From Chrysomallon squamiferum (Eukaryota > Mollusca > Gastropoda > Neomphalida > Peltospiridae), in assembly GCA_012295275.1 (NCBI GenBank), contig CM022673.1:14120788-14184787 (forward strand): a stretch of DNA of 64,000 nucleotides. Direction: 5' to 3'. Positions 26,390 through 47,478 of this stretch are shown here, piece after piece; position 1 is the first letter of the stretch, and every line of letters begins with the position of its first letter. The notes under the pieces are model-generated. The model was not told the origin of the DNA, ran no database searches, and worked only from the letters and a program-made list of their open reading frames with translations. Position numbers and translations under genes: made by a program.

Positions 26390-26615
26390 GTGCCGTGCAA
26401 TTAATTTACATTATTTGACAAACAGTCATCGTAATAGATGTTGGCAAGTGTGTTGTTGTCTGACAAGTGTATCTGTTTATGTATGTGTGTGGGTGTGTGT
26501 GTGTGTGTGTGTGTGGGTGTGTGGGTGTCTGTGTGTTTGTGTGTGTATAAACATTTTAGTGATAATAAATACATTTCTATACTAACGAACGTGGTTTTAG
26601 AGATTTCGTATTGTT
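26390..26615. repeat. Right arm of the inverted repeat
   Basis: Reverse complement of about 24,390-24,615, with a (GT)n at 26,484-26,545. It lies just upstream of the M2 promoter, where copy 1 has unrelated sequence (3180-3640). Confidence 0.75.
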
Positions 26616-26627
26616 CATTACATGTTG

Positions 26628-26629
<2 letters not shown>

Positions 26630-26701
<72 letters not shown>

Positions 26702-26732
26702 TTTTATCTTAAAGGTATATTCTTTTGTTTCA

Positions 26733-26822
<90 letters not shown>

Positions 26823-27004
26823 ATATTTAAATATGTTTCTATTGCAGATTACCTAGCAGAAACATTTCTTCATAACACTTCATGTGGATCATTTCCCGTT
26901 GTAACCATTGCCTCGAAGGATAAAACTCCAATAAAAATTACTTTTACTAATTTCTATTCAAGTTCACGTTGATGTAGCCTCTACAGAGTTATTTCCCTTT
27001 AGTA

Positions 27005-27035
<31 letters not shown>

Positions 27036-27134
27036 TTTTTATTACTTTTTAAAAAATTTAAACAACTTAAATTTTACGATATAATGACGAACGGGCGATC
27101 TTTGTTTGTTTGATGGTTTTTTTCTCTCTTTCTT

Positions 27135-27179
<45 letters not shown>

Positions 27180-27375
27180 CATTGGATATATTAAATAAAT
27201 AAATAAATAAAGAGTAAAGAAACGAACAATGAAAGATGAAAGTCACTGAATTTCAGAATGTAGCAATTAAAAACTTATTTTATTTATTTATCATAATATT
27301 TTTTAAATATGATAAGAGTAACCACAAAATAATAAAATACGTATAAAACTGAAAAGAAAAAAAAAAAAAAAACAC
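26630..27375. other. Intergenic region with (ATT)n, (ATTT)n, (CT)n and poly(T)
   Basis: (ATT)n/(ATTT)n at 26,630-26,704, (CT)n at 26,735-26,820, (ATTT)n at 27,005-27,035 and a poly(T) of about 45 bases near 27,137-27,179. Only the exon-like frame at 26,848-26,972 interrupts the repeats. Confidence 0.85.
26848..26972 (+). other. Second copy of the exon-like plus-strand frame
   Basis: Counterpart of 3874-3998, with the same acceptor, phase and TGA. It reads ADYLAETF where copy 1 has ADYLSDTF, and PIKITFTNF where copy 1 has PIKLTFTNF. It is followed by a 9-bp deletion just beyond the stop. No partner exon was found. Confidence 0.3.
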
Positions 27376-27393
27376 TGTGATAATTTTTGATAT

Positions 27394-27451
27394 TTTATTT
27401 TTAGAAATTTTATAAAATCCCACATCTCCTGCTGTACCTACATTCCATTTT
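27394..27451 (-). other. P1 3' UTR exon with poly(A) signal
   Basis: Acceptor TTATTTATTTCAG, exon starting AAAATGGAATGTAGGTACAG, and AATAAA at 27,394-27,399. It is the near-identical partner of 4339-4396. Confidence 0.65.
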
Positions 27452-27594
27452 CTGAAATAAATAAACAAAAAATGTATATCCTCTCCATTTTCTTTAAAAA
27501 TAATTTACTTTTCCATAAACATAAAAATATATCTAATAATTACATTCTGTTATTAATCTCTTGAATCCTAATTATTTTGTTTATTGGTGAACTT

Positions 27595-28340
27595 TAAATA
27601 ATGTCAGAACAAAATTAACAACACCTAGAACAATAATAATAACAACAACAATGACAACAACAGCAACACCAGTAATAACAATAACAGAGCATCTATGGTA
27701 ACAATAACAACACTTAATGTTAATAGTAACAACAATACCTAAAATAATAACAAAAACAAACAACAACACCTATACCTACAATAGCATGACTTATTATAAC
27801 AATAACAACAAACATATACTAAAAACAACAAGACTTATAATAACAACACCTATTATAACAATAGCAACACCTATAATAACAAGAACAAGACCTATTTAAC
27901 AATATCAACAACACCTATAATAACAATAATAAAATGTGTTATAAAAACATCTATAGCAATAACAACACCTATAATGACAATAACAAGACATATTTAACAA
28001 TATAAACAACACCTAGAATAACAATAATAAAATATGTTATAACAACATCTACAGCAATAACAACAACTTTAATAATTACAATAACAACTATTATAGCAAT
28101 AACTATATTTCAATAACAGCAACACTTATAATAACAATAACAATAACACATAAATAACAGTAACAACAATAACTATGAACACTATATTAATAATAACAAC
28201 TATAATAACAATAACAGAACACCTATATTAATAATAACAACAATACCTAATATTAAAAGTAACAACAATACCTAAAATGACAATAACACGTCCTATAATA
28301 ACAGTATCGATAATAACAATAATAAAAGCAATTTACGCAA
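27595..28340. repeat. AAC/AAT low-complexity tract in P1 intron 2
   Basis: Imperfect AACAAT/ACACCTATAAT repeats, the counterpart of 4555-5530. Confidence 0.85.
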
Positions 28341-28429
28341 TACCAGTAATGATGCTGATACTGATGATTATGATGATGATGATTATTGTGATGATGATGA
28401 TGATAATACACAGACACTATTACCTGTAC

Positions 28430-29304
28430 TCAACGTTTAAGTTTACGCAGAAAAGAATGGCTTTGTTTTTTGTCTATTATATTAATGCCGGCTTCTCGTT
28501 TTCTTCTGGTGATAATAATCGGAAAACTTGCGTCTGCATTTACTACTGGATTTTCTTCTGTTATTTCTTCTCGTATTTCTTGTCTTTCCTCCAGTGCCTC
28601 TTCCCAAGATTCCGCCATTTCTTCAATTATCTCGCCAAAATCCTTGCCAGCAGTTGACAGTGATATGAGAATACTCGCTGCAAACACAGTGCATAAACTG
28701 AACAGCTTATTTACATGTCTCTATTTTACTTCTGAGTTTTTTAATTAACTTGTTTTATTTTTTATTAGAGTTAAAAATAAATCTTTTCCTAGACAAATAA
28801 CCCGTGTCTTGAAACTAAAACACTCGTAATAAATTCGTAAGTCATAGACTTAAATGAAGATTTTATTTTTATTTTTCGAACAACAACCATAAAGCGATAG
28901 TCACAGAATATAAACTGATAAATTATATTATTTTACTCAACACTAGCATTTGTCAGATGTGTCTGCAGCCGTCTTCATGTAGACTACTTTGCAAATGCTT
29001 TTACCTACGTTTAGATTATTAATTCAAATGCTTTATCGGACAACATTCAGAAAGCAATCTAATATAATATGTACTAGCTTTCTTTATTACTAACTTACGT
29101 CTGACACAGTCTTAAAATATGTCAGTCATATTTGATATCTTCCCGTATTTATATTTTAATTTTATTTAGTTATTTATGTGTGTTTTTGCAATATTTTAAA
29201 ACTATTTTATGCTAAATGATATTTAAAATTTTAAAGCATGCAGTTCTCTTTTACATACCCATTATTAGCAATCCAAAAAGAAGCACAAGTTTGGACCTAT
29301 TCAT
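28430..29304 (-). CDS. Gene P1: secreted peptide precursor, acidic pro-region, RRKR site, basic tail
   Basis: Coding exons are 29,304-29,259 and 28,677-28,430, phase 1, 97 residues. Exon 1 (MNRSKLVLLFGLLIM) ends in a good donor (G|GTATGT). Exon 2 follows TGTTTGCAG and completes the signal peptide (SILISLSTA). The acidic helical-looking middle (FGEIIEEMAESWEEALEE, then REEITEEN) is followed by TRRKR, a furin-like site, and a basic tail with AGINIIDKKQSHSFL. The stop is followed by a donor (TGAGTACAG|GTAAT), then a 3' UTR exon at 27,451-27,394. An acidic pro-piece before a basic peptide is typical of antimicrobial or neuropeptide precursors; which product is active is unknown. P2 is the closest relative. 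All signals are intact, so this is one of the better functional candidates. Confidence 0.75.
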
Positions 29305-29330
29305 GCTGTCAGTGTGTTCATACAAGTGTT

Positions 29331-29383
29331 GCTTTTATCAAACTATTATTCCTGCAGTCATTTATGTACTAAATTATGCTGAC
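29331..29383 (-). promoter_or_regulatory. P1 promoter module (GTCAGCA and GATAAAAG)
   Basis: On the minus strand GTCAGCA (29,377-29,383) precedes the TATA-like TGATAAAAGC (29,331-29,340) about 30 bases before the ATG. P2 has the same pair; P4-P9 have GTCAGCA next to a true TATATATA. GTCAGCA is a Maf half-site by sequence; binding is not shown. Confidence 0.5.
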
Positions 29384-29399
29384 TTCAGTAATTAATATC

Positions 29400-31030
<1,631 letters not shown>

Positions 31031-31309
31031 AAAGATTTATTTGGAAATTTGTCAAAGCCGAAATTTCCTGTTGTAAAGATTTTCCATTTTCTGAAATAAA
31101 GAAAATAAAACGTTGATATTTTATACAGTTTATTTAAAACACTTAAATTTTCTTTTTGTTAACTAAAATTATCCATGTTAGTATTTACTTTCTATTATTA
31201 ACTTTCGTTAATGAAGAGCAAATAAAACTATATAATGATAACAACAAAGATGATGACGATGTCGATGAAAATGTTGATGATGATGATGATACGGTATTAC
31301 CTGTACTCA

Positions 31310-32952
31310 TCATTCAAGTTCACTCAGAAAAGAAAAACTTTGTTTTTTGTCTATCGTACTAATGCCGGCTTCTCGTTTTCTTCTGACCATTACACGCTCA
31401 AAAGTTTCACCAATTGCATCAGTAGTTTCTTCTGAGATCTCTTCCGCAGATTCGTACGTCTCTTCAAACCAGTCTCCAAAGAAGTTGCCACGAGCTGACA
31501 CTGATATGAGAATAATCGCTGCAAACACAGTGAACAATGATAAACTGAACAGTGCATTCACTTGTCTCTATTTTACTTCTGAATTGTTTAATTATTTTGT
31601 TTTAATTTTCATTAGACAGAAAGAATAATTATTTTAATAAACAGATAAGCTGTGGTTTCCACCTATAAACTCTCGTAATAAATTTATAAGTCAGAGGTAA
31701 AATTTAGAAAGATAACTGCAAAGAAACCAGATCTTCAACACATCTCTGATGGAAATAAAACAATTACAAGTTTCAGTAGACATAGACAAGAGGTTATGTT
31801 CTGTTTGTAATGCTTGTAATTAAACTCTGCCTTGATTCCTATTTTATTGAAAATATATTTTTTCTATATATAATATTCTTTTATTTGAAATTACTTTACC
31901 TAAAATAGAAGCAAGATAAACAAAACCTTCTACAGCAGGCAACAAAATCAGAAGCTTGAAATCTTTGGTTAAGTTAACTCTATTTTGATTCTAGCCACTT
32001 TTCTAATGTAAAGAAGCTAAAAACAATTACAGGCATTAAAAACGTCCTGTAGATTTAGACAAGGGATTCACTTGAAACCGTCTGTGGATTTTGAACTATA
32101 GGTAATTGTATGTTATGATCGTGGCAACTAACTTTGTTAGTCTGTACCATCTAGACAAAAAAGCAAGAGACATTTTCCTCGATACTGCCTGACTATCGTC
32201 AATGCTGCTTTACTAGTTAAGTTTCGGAAATCCATCAAACTCTGCTTTGGAATAACATTGCGTTCACGTTAAGCAAGCGTAAACAGATATGTTATGTAAG
32301 CAAGTAAAAAAACAATTACACATATTTAAACATTTCACTAGATTCAGGTAGAAAGGATCATTGTGAACCATTTCTAGTATATGCTCAAAAACGCCAGAAA
32401 CAGACCACTTTGCATTTATATCTCAGGTTTGTTTGTTTAGTTAAAAGAAGGCAGTACGATATCATTTTTTTTTTTTTTTTTTTTATTGAACAACAACCAG
32501 AAAGCAACAATGTCAATCAATAAAAATTATTACATATACGTAGATATATTGTATTATTATACTGAACACTATTATTTGTCAGATGTGTCTGCAGCCGTTT
32601 TCATATAGATTACTTTGCAAATGCTTTTACCTACGTTTAGATTATCAATTCAGTTCGTAAATAAAATCTTGATACAAATTCACGTTTTATCGGACAACAT
32701 TCAGAAAGCAATCCAATATAATAGAAAGTAGCTTTCTTTATTACTTACTTACTTCTGACACAGTTTTAAAATATGTCAATTATATTTGATAACTTTCCAT
32801 ATTTATATTTTAATTAGTGATTTAAGTATATTTTAAAAATATTTTTAAAATATTTTATGCTAATTGATTTTAGAAATTTTAGAGCATGCATTTCTATTTT
32901 ACATACCTATTGTTAGCAATCCAAAAAACAGAACAAGTTTGGAACTAGCCAT
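31310..32952 (-). CDS. Gene P2: secreted peptide precursor, P1 paralogue
   Basis: Coding exons are 32,952-32,907 and 31,518-31,310, phase 1, 84 residues. The leader is MASSKLVLFFGLLTI plus AIILISVSA. The acidic middle (GDWFEETYESAEEISEE) is followed by VRRKREAGISTIDKKQSFSF and LSELE, so the RRKR site and tail of P1 are kept while the middle differs. Two stops (TGA TGA) precede the 3' UTR donor ACAG|GTAAT. The 3' UTR exon starts at 31,090, with AATAAA at 31,036-31,041. Donor (G|GTATGT) and acceptor (GTTTGCAG) are intact. The last tail residues are acidic here but basic in P1. Promoter motifs are at 32,978-33,006. Confidence 0.75.
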
Positions 32953-32977
32953 GTTGCCACTCTACTCACAAAGTCTT

Positions 32978-33006
32978 GCTTTTATCAAACTATTATTCCT
33001 GCTGAC
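32978..33006 (-). promoter_or_regulatory. P2 promoter module (GTCAGCA and GATAAAAG)
   Basis: GTCAGCA at 33,000-33,006 and TGATAAAAGC at about 32,977-32,986 on the minus strand, about 26-50 bases before the ATG. Confidence 0.5.
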
Positions 33007-33502
33007 ATAAGTAATTAACATCCTGAACAGAAAAAAAATAAAGAGATTTCAATTACGTAATTAACCTTGTTTGATATTATCGCAGTAAGTGAAAGAAGAA
33101 ACTACGTGACAAGAATTATTACGAATTCGACAAAGTACAAACACTTTCTTCAGTTTAATATCATGTTCTAAGGAATGCAAATAGACGAAGAAGTCCATAA
33201 GTATGTATGAAAATTAAAAAAGACAAAACTGTAATAAAGTCTTTTGCTATATTTTCCATTTTCTGAAATAAAGTTAAACTTTCATATCTTATACAATTTC
33301 TTTAAAATAATTTACTTTAATTTCAGTTAAATAAAAACATATTCCTTTTTGTTATTAATAGTTTCTTGAAAATTAATATACTTTTCTTTCTGATAAATAT
33401 AAACACACACACAGACATACACACGCACATATATTTCTAATATTTATTTATTACTATTACAACTTTCTTTTAAAATAATTTACTTTTATTTCTTTTAAAA
33501 TG

Positions 33503-33900
<398 letters not shown>

Positions 33901-34814
33901 TTAGATGTTTGCCTGTTTTCCTCTCGTCGATGTAAGATAATATTCTTTAAAATAAAACTGTGCTGTAACAGTACACCACGTGTTAAGATAAAGCACCATT
34001 GAACAATGTCATGTAAACACAATTACTCCGCTTTAGTTATGTTCGTGCACTTCAGTCGCTGTGCTGAACATATAAATGTTAACACGGATGTACAGACATA
34101 GTTTTCTTTTATTTCATTTAGTTCTTTATTTATGGTTCTAATTAACAAGTTCAAAATATTTAGCATACTGATATGTGATGTAAGCAAGTAAAAAAACAGT
34201 TACACATATTTAAGCATTTCACTGGATTCAGGTAGAAAGTACCGTTCTGTGCTCGTTTTTACCATTTCTAGTATATGTCCAAAAATGCCAGAAACAGACC
34301 ACTTTGCATTCCTATATCAGGTTTGTTTATTTATTTCAGTTTGTAGTTATAAGAAGACAGTATTATATTTTTTAATTATTTTTTATCGAACAACAACCAG
34401 AAAGCAACAATGTCAATGAATATGAATTATTATATATACACATAGATATATTGTATTATTATACTGAACACTAGTATTTGTCAGATGTGTCTGCAGCCGT
34501 TTTCATATAGACTACTTTGCAAATGCTTTTACCTACGTTTAGATTATCAATTCAGTTCGTAAATAAAATCTTGATACAAATTCATGTTTTATCGAACAAC
34601 ATTCAGAAAGCAATCTAATATAATAGAAAGTAGCTTTCTTTATTACTTACTTATTTCTGACACAGTTTTAGCATATGCCAATTGTATTTGATAACTTCCC
34701 ATATTTATATTTTAATTTTATTTAATGATTTAAGTATATTTTAAAATTATTTAAAAACTATTTTATGCTAAATGATTTTAGAAATTTTAGAGCATGCATT
34801 TCTCTTTTACATAC

Positions 34815-34860
34815 CCATTCTTAGCAATCAAAAAAGCAGAACAAGTTTGGAACTATCCAT
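34815..34860 (-). pseudogene. P3: orphan signal-peptide exon with premature stop
   Basis: The sequence matches P2 exon 1, from ATG at 34,858-34,860 to an intact donor (G|GTATGT). Loss of one base after the T-run (TTTTTTGATTG against TTTTTTGGATTG in P2) brings in TGA at codon 11 (34,828-34,830). The GTCAGCA motif upstream is altered to GTCAAGA, and no body exon lies in the 1.8 kb downstream. The flanks (34,370-35,440) are a copy of the P2 upstream region (32,470-33,450), so this is a partial duplicate. Confidence 0.7.
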
Positions 34861-34869
34861 GTTGTCGCT

Positions 34870-38550
<3,681 letters not shown>

Positions 38551-38555
38551 AAAGA

Positions 38556-39405
38556 TTTATTTGGAAATTTGTCACAGCCTATATCTCCAGCAGTAAAGAA
38601 TTTCCATTTTCTGAAATAAATACAACAAAACCTTAATATCTTATACAATTTATTTAAAACAATTCACTTTTCTTTTTGCTAAAAAAATTATTTGTTTTAC
38701 TATTTACTTTATATGATCAAGTTTTAAAATGTGATGTTAATGAAAATCAAATAAAAATGACAAATAAAAACAAACAACCGATAATGATGAAAATAATGAT
38801 AATAATGATGCTGATGATGATTCTGATGATGATGAATAAAATTACAAGACAACATTGTTACCTTTATTTAACGTTTTTCGAGAAAAGACTTACGTTACTT
38901 TTCTTTTTGTCAGTCTAATTTATTCTCTTCTTCTTACATTATTTTACATGATTTTAATTATCTATCAATCTACGTACATAAATATATATTACATCATTTT
39001 ATATTATTTTACATTTTCTTACATAATTTGACAGAATCAAATGAAGTAATCAGAGAATTCTAGTCGTCACTGATTTTTGTAAAATAGATAACTGTTACCC
39101 TTCCTTTCACTTTACAACCTTTTGCTTCTTCTAGACTAAAAAAACATAAGACACACTTTCCTCCATCCTAACTGATTATCACCATTAAGATTCCAGTAAG
39201 CAGCGACACAAGAGAAAATTATTTACCTTTCGTTGAACAATTTAGGTTATACAAAATATATTTACAATACTGATTCAAAATACTATACATAAAAATTATT
39301 CTTAAGCTAAACTGTTTCTAGGTAATATTAAAACCCTATACTTATCTTTCACTTACCCACTATTATTATCAATCCAAAAAGCTGTACGGTTTTTGAACCA
39401 CTCAT
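38556..39405 (-). pseudogene. P4: family member with the body exon deleted
   Basis: Exon 1 (39,405-39,357, MSGSKTVQLFGLIIIV) has an intact donor (G|GTAAGT), TATA and GTCAGCA (39,463-39,488), and the 3' UTR exon is present (38,610-38,556). Between them about 0.3 kb has been lost: the sequence jumps from the codons for the terminal basic cluster and stop (about 38,922-38,934) straight into what is intron in P6 and P8. The acceptor, the rest of the signal peptide and the whole mature region are gone. Confidence 0.75.
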
Positions 39406-39462
39406 GATGTAAATATGTTGTATGTTGTCTTGTTTCTGTATGTCACTCTCATTCCAGCACTT

Positions 39463-39488
39463 GTATATATACAAAGAATTATGCTGAC
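39463..39488 (-). promoter_or_regulatory. P4 promoter module (GTCAGCA and TATATATA)
   Basis: GTCAGCA at 39,482-39,488 and GTATATATAC at 39,463-39,472, about 60 bases upstream of the ATG. The module survives in this broken gene. Confidence 0.5.
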
Positions 39489-39805
39489 ATGATTATTTAC
39501 ATCGGGCACTTTTATTTCAGTTACGCAGATTAAATTCAATTAAGTAATTACGCATTAAGAATTATCATATCAGTTACAAATAAACATTTTATTGTAAATA
39601 AATAACATCTTACTGCACAAATCTTGTTTCTTAAGAAAACTGTTAGTTCCTGTTAAGGGGCCAAATCTTTCTTGTTTTATTGATTCAGTTTCAGTGTGAT
39701 ATTTTGTCAACCTTTTTTATTCTACTGTTTCCTTTTTTCTTCCAAAAATGTCTTTATTTCCATATAATCCTGAATTTCTACAAACGAAATCCAGTAAATA
39801 TCGGC

Positions 39806-40150
<345 letters not shown>

Positions 40151-40731
40151 GTTATTGTTATTGTTATTGTTATTATTTGTCTTAACAAGAGTCCCAAATT
40201 ACGTCATTTACTTTTTCAGAAAGACGATATAATTTTATAGTTTAATTCATTTCAGCTGATTGATTTTTTAAATTACTTTGTTTTAACCTTTTTCTCTCCA
40301 AGTATATATCTATACTAGTACCCCATAGGTTCATACACATATATAAATTAAAAGAAGAACCCAACAAATATATATATATATATATATAATATATAAAATA
40401 ACACTCAATTCTCTTATAATTTTGCAAAGATTTATTTGAAAATTTGTCAAGGTGATATTTCCTGCTGTGAAGATTTTCCATTTTCTGAAATAAATACAAC
40501 AAAACTTTAATATCTTCTACACTTTATTTAAAACAGTTCATGTTTCTTGTTGCTAAATAAAATGATCTATTTTAGTATTTACTTTACATTATTAACTTTT
40601 AAAATGTGATGTTGGGAACAAATGAAAGTAGACAATGCATAACAACAAACAACAATAATGATGAACATTATGGTAATAACGATGATGATGATGGTGATGA
40701 TGAATAAAATTACAAGACAACACTGTTACCT

Positions 40732-41581
40732 TTATGCAGCGCTTTCCGACAAATGAACGAATTCTTTATTGTTTGTCAAATGTATTCCTCTTCTTTTTCT
40801 GTAAACACTATCAGAAGCCCGGAATTCCCAAGGCCTGGGAATTCGTGAATCAGTCCGGCGGTCTGCGTCAACAGTAGACAGTGATAAGAGAATCCCTGCT
40901 GCAAAGACGTAATGAGAAAGTGAACAGTTATTTTGATATGTCTCACATTATTTAATTTCGTGTGTTCTAATTAACAGACTTTGATTAAATACATATTTTA
41001 AATAGATCTTTATTTTTAATTTTACTTTATCTTACACCATATTAATTATCTATCTACCTATCTATCAATATATGTATATACAAACTTTTTACATTATTTT
41101 ACATCATTTTTATTATCTACCTATCTACTGATATGTGTGTGTGTATGTGTGTGTGTGTATATATATATATACTTCATTATTTTAAATGTTTTGACAGAAA
41201 TAACAAAATAATAAGAGTATTCTAGTCGTCATGGCTTTTGTAGAACAGATAACTGTTACCTTTCCTGGTCAATTCGTACTTCTTCTAGACTAAAATATAC
41301 ACTTTCGTCCATTCTAACCGATTATTACCATCAACATTCTTGTAATTAAGATTCAAATAAATAGCAACGTCACTAGAGAAAATCATTTATCTTTGTCTTC
41401 TGTTGGCATATTTAAACAATTTAGATTTTACAAAACTAATTACGATATTAATTCAAAATATCATAGATTAAAAATTATTATTAAGCTTTTCTGTCTCTAG
41501 CTAATATTAAAACCATATACTTATCTTTTACTTACCTACTATTAGCAGTCCAAAAAGCAGTACGGTTTTGGAACCAGCCAT
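40732..41581 (-). CDS. Gene P5: secreted peptide precursor with Arg/Pro middle and RKRR site
   Basis: Coding exons are 41,581-41,536 and 40,898-40,732, phase 1, 70 residues. The signal peptide is MAGSKTVLLFGLLIV with AGILLSLSTVDA. A short basic segment, DRRTDSRIPRPWEFRASDS, leads to VYRKRR, a furin-like site, then GIHLTNNKEFVHLSES as the tail. This aligns with the GIN/GIS tails of P1 and P2. The stop is followed by AAAG|GTAAC, the usual 3' UTR donor. The 3' UTR exon starts at 40,484, with AATAAA at 40,431-40,436. All splice sites are intact. The coding sequence is identical to P7, 6.7 kb away. Confidence 0.75.
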
Positions 41582-41637
41582 GATGTAGATATATTGAATG
41601 TTGTCTTGTTTCTGTATGTAACTCTCATTGCAGCACT

Positions 41638-41664
41638 TGTATATATATCTAAAATTATGCTGAC
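41638..41664 (-). promoter_or_regulatory. P5 promoter module (GTCAGCA and TATATATA)
   Basis: GTCAGCA at 41,658-41,664 and TATATATA at about 41,641-41,648. A start of transcription about 30 bases on would leave a 5' UTR of about 35 bases. Confidence 0.55.
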
Positions 41665-41960
41665 ATAATTATTTACATCCAGAACTTGTATTTCAGTTAC
41701 GCAATAGGAATTATCGTATTAGTTACAAGTAAACATATTATTGTAAATAGATATCATCTTAATGAGCCGGACGGTTCCTGTTTCTTAAGAAAACTGTTAA
41801 TTCATGTTAAGAGGCCAAATCTTTCTTGTTTTATTGATTCAGTTTTAGTGTGATATTTTGTCAATCTTTTTTTATTCTACTGTGTCCTTTTTTCTTCCAA
41901 AAATGTCTTTTTTTTCATATAATCCTGAATTTCTTCAAGTGAATTCCAGTAAATACCGTC

Positions 41961-44960
<3,000 letters not shown>

Positions 44961-45348
44961 TAAAATAACACTCAATTCTCTTATAATTTTCAAAGATTTA
45001 TTTGGAAATTTGTCAAGCCGATATCTCCTGCAGTAAAGAATTTCCATTTTCTGAAATAAATACAACAAAACCTTAATATCTTATACACTTTATTTAAAAC
45101 AATTCACTTTTCTTTTTGCTAAAAAAATTTATTTATTTTACTATTTACTTTATATTATCAAGTTTTAAAATGTGATGTTAATGAAAATCAAATAAAAATG
45201 ACGAATAAAAACAAACAACCAATAATGATGAAAATAATTATAATAATGATGCTGATGATGATGAATACAATTACAAGACAACATTGTTACCTTTATTTAA
45301 GGTTTTTCGAGAAAAGACTTACTTTACTTTTCTTTTTGTCAGTCTAAT

Positions 45349-46121
45349 TTATTCTCTTCTTCTTCTGTAACGAGTATAACCAGGATCCAAGTGAGTCCCT
45401 GGTTGCCATGATTGCCACGGTTGCCACACTGGCAGAGGCCTGGTAGGCAAAGTCAACCAGAGACTCAACGGTGGTTCAGGCCAGTGTTCTGCATCAACAG
45501 TAGTCAGTGATAGGAGAATCCCTACTGCTAAAACATAATGAAAAAGTAAAGTTATTTTGATATGTCTAACTTTATTTAATTTTGTTTGTTGTTGTTTTTT
45601 AATTAACAGATTTTAATTAAATACATATTTTAAAAACAAATTTACATTATTTTACATGATTTTAATTATCTATAAATCTACGTATCTAAATATATATATA
45701 TATATTACATCATTTTATATTATTTTACATTTTCTTACATTATTTTACAGAATCAAATGAAGTAATCAGAGAATTCTAGTCGTCATTGATTTTTGTAACA
45801 TAGATAACTGTTACCCTTCCTGTCACTTTACAACCTTTTGCTTCTTCTAGACTAAAAAAACACAAGACACACTTTCCTCCATTCTAACTGTTTATCACCA
45901 TAAAGATTCATGTAAGTAGCAGCGACACAAGAAAAACTTATTTACCTTTCGTTGAACAATTTAGATTATACAAAATGTAATTACAATACTGATTCAAAAT
46001 ACTATACATAAAAATTATTCTTAAGCTAAACTGTTTCTAGGTAATATTAAAACCCTATACTTATCTTTCACTTATCCACTATTAGCAATCCAAAAAGCTG
46101 TACGGTTTTTGAACCACTCAT
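45349..46121 (-). CDS. Gene P6: Trp-Gln-triplet secreted peptide precursor, donor site mutated
   Basis: Coding exons are 46,121-46,076 (an extra in-frame ATG at 46,124) and 45,524-45,349, about 73 residues. The signal is MSGSKTVQLFGLLIV with VGILLSLTTVDA. The mature part is Trp/Pro-rich, EHWPEPPLSLW then PVWQPWQSWQPGTHLD, and ends in YRRRRE and TAA. After the stop the triplets still read as a remnant of the family tail (IRLTKRK). The donor expected as G|GTAAGT reads G|ATAAGT. No nearby GT restores the frame, so normal splicing should fail unless the base is an error or a polymorphism. The 3' UTR exon starts at 45,050, with AATAAA at 44,997-45,002. TATA and GTCAGCA (46,180-46,204) are intact. 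Confidence 0.6.
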
Positions 46122-46178
46122 CATGTAAATATGTTGTATGCAATCTTGTTTCTGTATGTCACTCTCATTCCAACACTT

Positions 46179-46204
46179 GTATATATACCAAAAATTATGC
46201 TGAC
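46179..46204 (-). promoter_or_regulatory. P6 promoter module (GTCAGCA and TATATATA)
   Basis: GTCAGCA at 46,198-46,204 and GTATATATAC at about 46,179-46,188. Confidence 0.5.
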
Positions 46205-46498
46205 ATGATTATTTACATCGGGCACTTTTATTTCAGTTACGCAGATTAAATTCAATTAAGTAATTACGCATTAAGAATTATCATATCAGTTACAAATAAA
46301 CATTTTATTGTAAATAAATAACATCTTACTGCACAAATCTTGTTTCTTAAGAAAACTGTTAATTCCTGTTAAGGGGCCAAATCTTTCTTGTTTTATTGAT
46401 TCAGTTTCAGTGTGATATTTTGTCCTTTTTTCTTCCAAAAATGTCTTTATTTCCATATAATCCTGAATTTCTACAAACGAAATCCAGTAAATATCGGC

Positions 46499-47148
<650 letters not shown>

Positions 47149-47478
47149 CACTCAATTCTCTTATAATTTTGCAAAGATTTATTTGAAAATTTGTCAAGGT
47201 GATATTTCCTGCTGTGAAGATTTTCCATTTTCTGAAATAAATACAACAAAACTTTAATATCTTCTACACTTTATTTAAAACAGTTCATGTTTCTTGTTGC
47301 TAAATAAAATGATCTATTTTAGTATTTACTTTATATTATTAACTTTTAAAATGTGATGTTGGGAACAAATGAAAGTAGACAATGCATAACAACAAACAAC
47401 AATAATGATGAACATTATGGTAATAACGATGATGATGATGGTGATGATGAATAAAATTACAAGACAACACTGTTACCT

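Larger units (their letters stand above)
22890..28400. repeat. Segmental duplication of window positions 1-5500
   Basis: The order of landmarks is the same in both copies: M 3' UTR, body exon, (AAT)n(CT)n, signal exon, (CA)n, E-box block, TATA promoter, (CT)n with the exon-like frame, family 3' UTR exon, and AAC/AAT tract. Non-repetitive parts look roughly 95% identical by eye. Copy 2 differs by a 342-bp deletion in the body exon, a local triplication (24.9-25.75 kb) and an inverted duplicate (26.39-26.61 kb). The copies diverge at 5.5/28.35 kb, where copy 1 meets the giant exon and copy 2 meets gene P1. Confidence 0.85.

Noticed and set aside
28277-28748. Plus-strand frames over the P1 body exon
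   Set aside because: Antisense shadows of P1; the minus strand has signal peptide, acceptor, stop and 3' UTR donor in the family positions.
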